From assembly GCA_030609865.1 (NCBI GenBank), contig JAUWSZ010000070.1:1-8392 (forward strand): DNA of 8,392 nucleotides. Reading direction: 5' to 3'. Positions 5,521-8,392 of the stretch are shown here, one piece after another. The stretch's first letter is position 1. Every line of letters starts with the position of its first letter. This DNA comes from a bacterium (GTDB lineage Bacteria > Desulfobacterota > DSWW01). The position numbers and the translations under genes are program-made. The notes beneath the pieces are model-generated. The model was not told the DNA's origin. It did not search any database and saw nothing but the letters and a program-made list of their open reading frames with translations.

Positions 5521-7878
5521 TTATTGGGCTGGAAGAGCGCCCTGTGCCCGGTTCTGCTTTCTCCTCGACCCGAACAGCACATTCAGAAAGGCCGGGATGA
5601 TGAGCAGGGCGGCCAGGGCGTTTGTTGCCATGATCAGTGGTATCAGGAGGCCCAGGTAGACGACGGGCATGAAGCTGGAGAACAAGAGCACCGAGAACCC
5701 TCCCGCCACAGCCACCGCGTTGAGGAAGATCGCCCTTCCGGTGGTTTCCATCGTCACATGGACGGTGGAAGCAAGATCTTTCGTACGGGCTGCCTCGATC
5801 CGGTAGCGGTTGATGAAATGGATCGAGTAATCCACGCCGATGCCGATACACACGCTTGCGATTAGGGCGGTGCCCATGTTCAGAGGAATTCCGGAGATGA
5901 CCATGAGGGCGAAGCTGAACGTGATCGTGATGATCAGCGGTATCACACCGATCAATGCATACACAAGAGACCGAAACATGATGATCAGGATAAGCAAGAC
6001 CACACCATAGCTCACCGCCAAGCTGTAGATCTGACCGAGCACCAGGTATCGGACCAACTTCAAATTGATCACGCCGTTGCCCAGGCTGCCGATGCTTGCC
6101 TTGTGGGTGAACAGTTCCGCAGCCGCTGCATCGAACGTATCGATCACTTCCTTGAAGACGTCCGAGTCGTTGGATTTCACGTTGACCTCGATGTTGGCGC
6201 GCCGATATTCATCGTCCACGGTGCCCGCAAGTTCCGTTCCACCCGACATCTCATAGAGAAGGAGGTATTGAGCGATCAGGGCCCGTCCCGCCTCCGGATC
6301 CAGGTCATCCGCCGGGCCGGGCACTCGATCAAAAGCCGGATCGCCGTCGTGAAGCAGCAGATGCATCCTCGCCAGGAAATCGGCCATCGAGAGCGTATTG
6401 CCAACCTCCTCCATCGACTCCAGGCGGTCTTGAAGTCGACCCATTCTCCAAGGCAGGTCGGGATTCTTCAGACCCCCGTCTTCGCCGCTGTCCACTTGGA
6501 TGTGGATCGCGCCTGTCCCCGGGAAGTGTTCGTTGATGAATTCACTGGAGATGCGAACCTCCGAATTGCTGCGAAAAAAGTGCACCGGATTCTGGCGTGC
6601 GCGAAGCTGCGTGGAGATGGCTCCTGTAACAACCACTCCCACTACAAAGACCGCGATCAAAGGCTTTGCATATTTCAGGCTGGCACGTCCGATGGCGCGG
6701 CTGAAACCCTGCATCCCGCCCCTGCCGGACACAGGGGCCGTCAGGAGCCGCTTCGGCTTTCCCAGAAGAACCAGGCAGGCCGGAATGAAAGACAGAGAGA
6801 AGACCATGGCGGCCATGATGCCAAAGGCGACTGCGGCACCGAATTCACGGATGGGCACGATCTCCGCAGTCCCCAGGGCGAGGAATCCCGCGGCGGTGGT
6901 GATGGATGTCATGACCACCGGTGCATTCATCTCCTTCATGGTATGGAGAACAGCCGATCGGTTGTCCTTTCCCATGCCGAGCTGATGGTAATACTCACTG
7001 ATCACATGGATGCCGTCGGCGATGCCCATGGCCATCAGAATGATCGGGATGCTGGTGGAGATAATGGTGATCTTCACCCCCACCAATTGCATGGCGCCAA
7101 AGGTCCAGACGATCGCGGCCACGACCACGGCCAGAGGAATCCATACCCCGCGCAGGCTCCGGAAGGCCAGCCACAACAACAGAATGACCACCACCGAAAC
7201 GAGGGGCAGCATCACCCGGTTGTCCCGGTCCATGTACTTGTCGGCCAGGCCGGTTATGATGGGATAGCCGGCGACATAGGCCTTGCCAGGGCCGGGATCC
7301 CCGGCCAGCATCTTCTTCAGGGAATCGTAGGTCGTCACACACTCAAAGGTCTCCCACGGATCAAAATTCGGACGGGCCAGGATCAGTGTGGCCTTTCCAT
7401 CCGGCGAGACGAGGTTGGAGCTGATCATCGGATCTTGATGCAAGGCCTCGCGGAGAATCTTCATCTCATCCGCCGTCTCAGGAATCGCCTCCACGAGAGG
7501 ACCAACAAGGATCTCTCCTCCCGAAGAGGTGATGCTCTCCACCGTGGTCAGTGATTTCACCTCTTCCACGAACCCGCTTGCTTCCAGCCAATCGGAGATC
7601 CGCCCCACTTGGGCGATCATCTCGGGGGTGTACAAGCCCCTCTCGCAATAAAGGGCGATGGCAATTTGGGCTTTGATATCGAAGTGTTTCTTGAACTCGT
7701 CATAATACGCGTGGAGGGGGTCATCGGCGGGTAGCAATCCCTCGGCGGAATGATCTCGCTCGACATCCTTTGCGAAGAAAGCAAACAAGAGACTTACCGA
7801 TAGGATCAGGGAGATCACCGTTCGGGGATACCGGGTGAAGGCGATCGTCATTCGGGGCAGGTCGTCAGCGTGGTTCAT
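5521..7878 (-). CDS. MMPL/RND-superfamily exporter (COG1033 type)
   Basis: A 785-residue inner-membrane protein with the internally duplicated RND/MMPL plan. There is one N-terminal helix (about 21-37), a periplasmic domain (about 40-218), and five helices at about 222-372 forming the first SSD/MMPL-like block. Helix 7 (405-424), a second periplasmic domain (425-612) and five helices at 617-767 complete the repeat. The paired signatures are GIADGIHVISEYY in helix 4 (Asp288) and GIGVDYSIHFINRYR in helix 10 (Asp683), the positions expected to carry protons in MMPL-type pumps (family knowledge). It is shorter than tripartite AcrB-type pumps (about 1000 residues) and more like lipid or hydrophobe exporters such as HpnN/MmpL; the substrate is unknown. 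The start is uncertain: TTG at 7881 directly precedes ATG at 7878, another ATG lies at 7851, and none has a clear Shine-Dalgarno. I chose 7878. It lies 57 bases downstream of the sulfatase on the same strand and converges on the gene ending at 5499. Confidence 0.88.
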   Translation of the reverse strand: MNHADDLPRMTIAFTRYPRTVISLILSVSLLFAFFAKDVERDHSAEGLLPADDPLHAYYDEFKKHFDIKAQIAIALYCERGLYTPEMIAQVGRISDWLEASGFVEEVKSLTTVESITSSGGEILVGPLVEAIPETADEMKILREALHQDPMISSNLVSPDGKATLILARPNFDPWETFECVTTYDSLKKMLAGDPGPGKAYVAGYPIITGLADKYMDRDNRVMLPLVSVVVILLLWLAFRSLRGVWIPLAVVVAAIVWTFGAMQLVGVKITIISTSIPIILMAMGIADGIHVISEYYHQLGMGKDNRSAVLHTMKEMNAPVVMTSITTAAGFLALGTAEIVPIREFGAAVAFGIMAAMVFSLSFIPACLVLLGKPKRLLTAPVSGRGGMQGFSRAIGRASLKYAKPLIAVFVVGVVVTGAISTQLRARQNPVHFFRSNSEVRISSEFINEHFPGTGAIHIQVDSGEDGGLKNPDLPWRMGRLQDRLESMEEVGNTLSMADFLARMHLLLHDGDPAFDRVPGPADDLDPEAGRALIAQYLLLYEMSGGTELAGTVDDEYRRANIEVNVKSNDSDVFKEVIDTFDAAAAELFTHKASIGSLGNGVINLKLVRYLVLGQIYSLAVSYGVVLLILIIMFRSLVYALIGVIPLIITITFSFALMVISGIPLNMGTALIASVCIGIGVDYSIHFINRYRIEAARTKDLASTVHVTMETTGRAIFLNAVAVAGGFSVLLFSSFMPVVYLGLLIPLIMATNALAALLIIPAFLNVLFGSRRKQNRAQGALPAQ

Positions 7879-7935
7879 CAAGGGTACTGCACGGTTGACA
7901 TTCGAGCGAGTTCACTCACAGAACTGGGGTACACC

Positions 7936-8392
7936 CTACATGTAGCCCAGGCTTTGCAGCTTCTTGACCATTTCCGCGTTTTCCTTGGCAGACAGGGTTG
8001 CCCCGGAGCCCTGACCGAAAGAACTGCTGACCGTTTCCGCCTCCTCGCGCAGCTCCGCGACCTCTTCGTATTCAGGATTCGACAGGGGCTGCTGTTCCAT
8101 CGGGTCGTCGTTCAGATTGTAATACTCCACGGGCGCGGTGGGGTCAAGGGGTGCATAGGCGAGTTTCTGACCGCTGCGCCGCACTCCCCGGATCAGAAAG
8201 ATCTTCTCCGCCTGCGCACCGCCGCGTGCCTCGAGGTAGATCGAACGGTTCTCCCCCGTGCCGTTGGCCATCAGCTCGTAGTAGCTCGAGCCGTCAAAGC
8301 CGGTCGAGGATGTCTCGAGCCCAAAGGCCTGGATCAGGGTGGGAAGGAAATCGATGTGCCGAACCTCGGTTTCCAGCCGGTGCCCCTTAGGA
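7936..8392 (-). CDS. Sulfatase / alkaline phosphatase superfamily protein, C-terminal part
   Basis: The reading frame enters from the window's right edge and ends at TAG (7936-7938), giving 151 residues; the 5' part lies beyond 8392. The piece matches the sulfatase C-terminus in order: VRHIDFLPTLIQAFGL (the D..PTL element after the core), FDGSSYYELMANG, EYYNLNDDPMEQQPL (the E-L-Y-D-L..DP.E..NL element) and the terminal KKLQSLGYM, like the L-LGY ending common in bacterial sulfatases. Sulfatases hydrolyse sulfate esters (some relatives are phosphonate or phosphodiester hydrolases), using a formylglycine in a C/S-x-P/A-x-R motif and bound Ca2+. Those residues lie in the missing N-terminal part, so activity, signal peptide and location cannot be judged. 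The ATG at 8271 is internal, not the true start. The gene probably shares a transcript with the exporter. Confidence 0.85.
   Translation of the reverse strand, partial: PKGHRLETEVRHIDFLPTLIQAFGLETSSTGFDGSSYYELMANGTGENRSIYLEARGGAQAEKIFLIRGVRRSGQKLAYAPLDPTAPVEYYNLNDDPMEQQPLSNPEYEEVAELREEAETVSSSFGQGSGATLSAKENAEMVKKLQSLGYM

Noticed and set aside
6103..7554. 483-residue open frame on the + strand opposite the exporter
   Set aside because: Low-complexity His/Arg/Gly composition and no domain; the minus strand encodes a full MMPL/RND protein with its motifs.
7882..7935. Possible promoter or operator between sulfatase and exporter
   Set aside because: Only short GGGTAC repeats (7882-7887 and 7927-7932) are visible and no -35/-10 pair was found on the minus strand.
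7936..8271. Separate 111-residue small protein starting at the ATG at 8271
   Set aside because: The frame continues upstream without a stop to the window edge and reads as sulfatase sequence (VRHIDFLPTL), so this ATG is internal.

Overview
The window looks like chromosomal DNA from an anaerobic, moderately GC-rich bacterium, most plausibly Desulfobacterota (the former Deltaproteobacteria). This is inferred from protein families rather than any marker gene: oxygen-sensitive 2-hydroxyacyl-CoA dehydratase/benzoyl-CoA reductase-type subunits, a large membrane-embedded spermidine-synthase-like protein, a COG1033-type RND exporter and a sulfatase. No rRNA, tRNA, CRISPR array, transposase or integrase is visible.

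Layout. Positions 1-324 are a leader with low-complexity elements: a GCTATNA heptamer repeat, a run of GAG/GAC triplets, and a perfect 13-base inverted repeat just upstream of the first gene. Positions 325-2686 (+) hold two adjacent genes, one base apart, encoding the two [4Fe-4S] subunits of a 2-hydroxyacyl-CoA dehydratase family enzyme. The ATPase activator that normally fires electrons into such enzymes is absent from the window. Positions 2687-3054 are intergenic, with a hairpin after the dehydratase pair, a plausible sigma-70 promoter and a second hairpin in the inferred 5' leader of the next gene. Positions 3055-5499 (+) encode an 814-residue protein with about seven transmembrane helices on each side of a soluble spermidine-synthase-like domain; one of its two expected catalytic aspartates is replaced. 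Positions 5521-7878 (-) encode an MMPL/RND-superfamily exporter that converges on the previous gene with only 21 bases between stop codons. Positions 7936-8392 (-) are the C-terminal 151 residues of a sulfatase that runs off the window. The sulfatase precedes the exporter on the same strand with a 57-base gap, so they are probably co-transcribed.

How the genes fit together. The dehydratase pair is one functional unit, probably acting in anaerobic acyl-CoA metabolism (reductive dehydration or aromatic-ring reduction; substrate not readable here). The sulfatase-exporter pair is a second unit, possibly for envelope or lipid handling. The membrane spermidine-synthase-like gene stands alone and is visibly AT-richer than the dehydratase genes. 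Nothing in the window amounts to a clear new multi-gene system. The most unusual single item is the membrane-embedded spermidine-synthase-like protein with its altered active-site motif.
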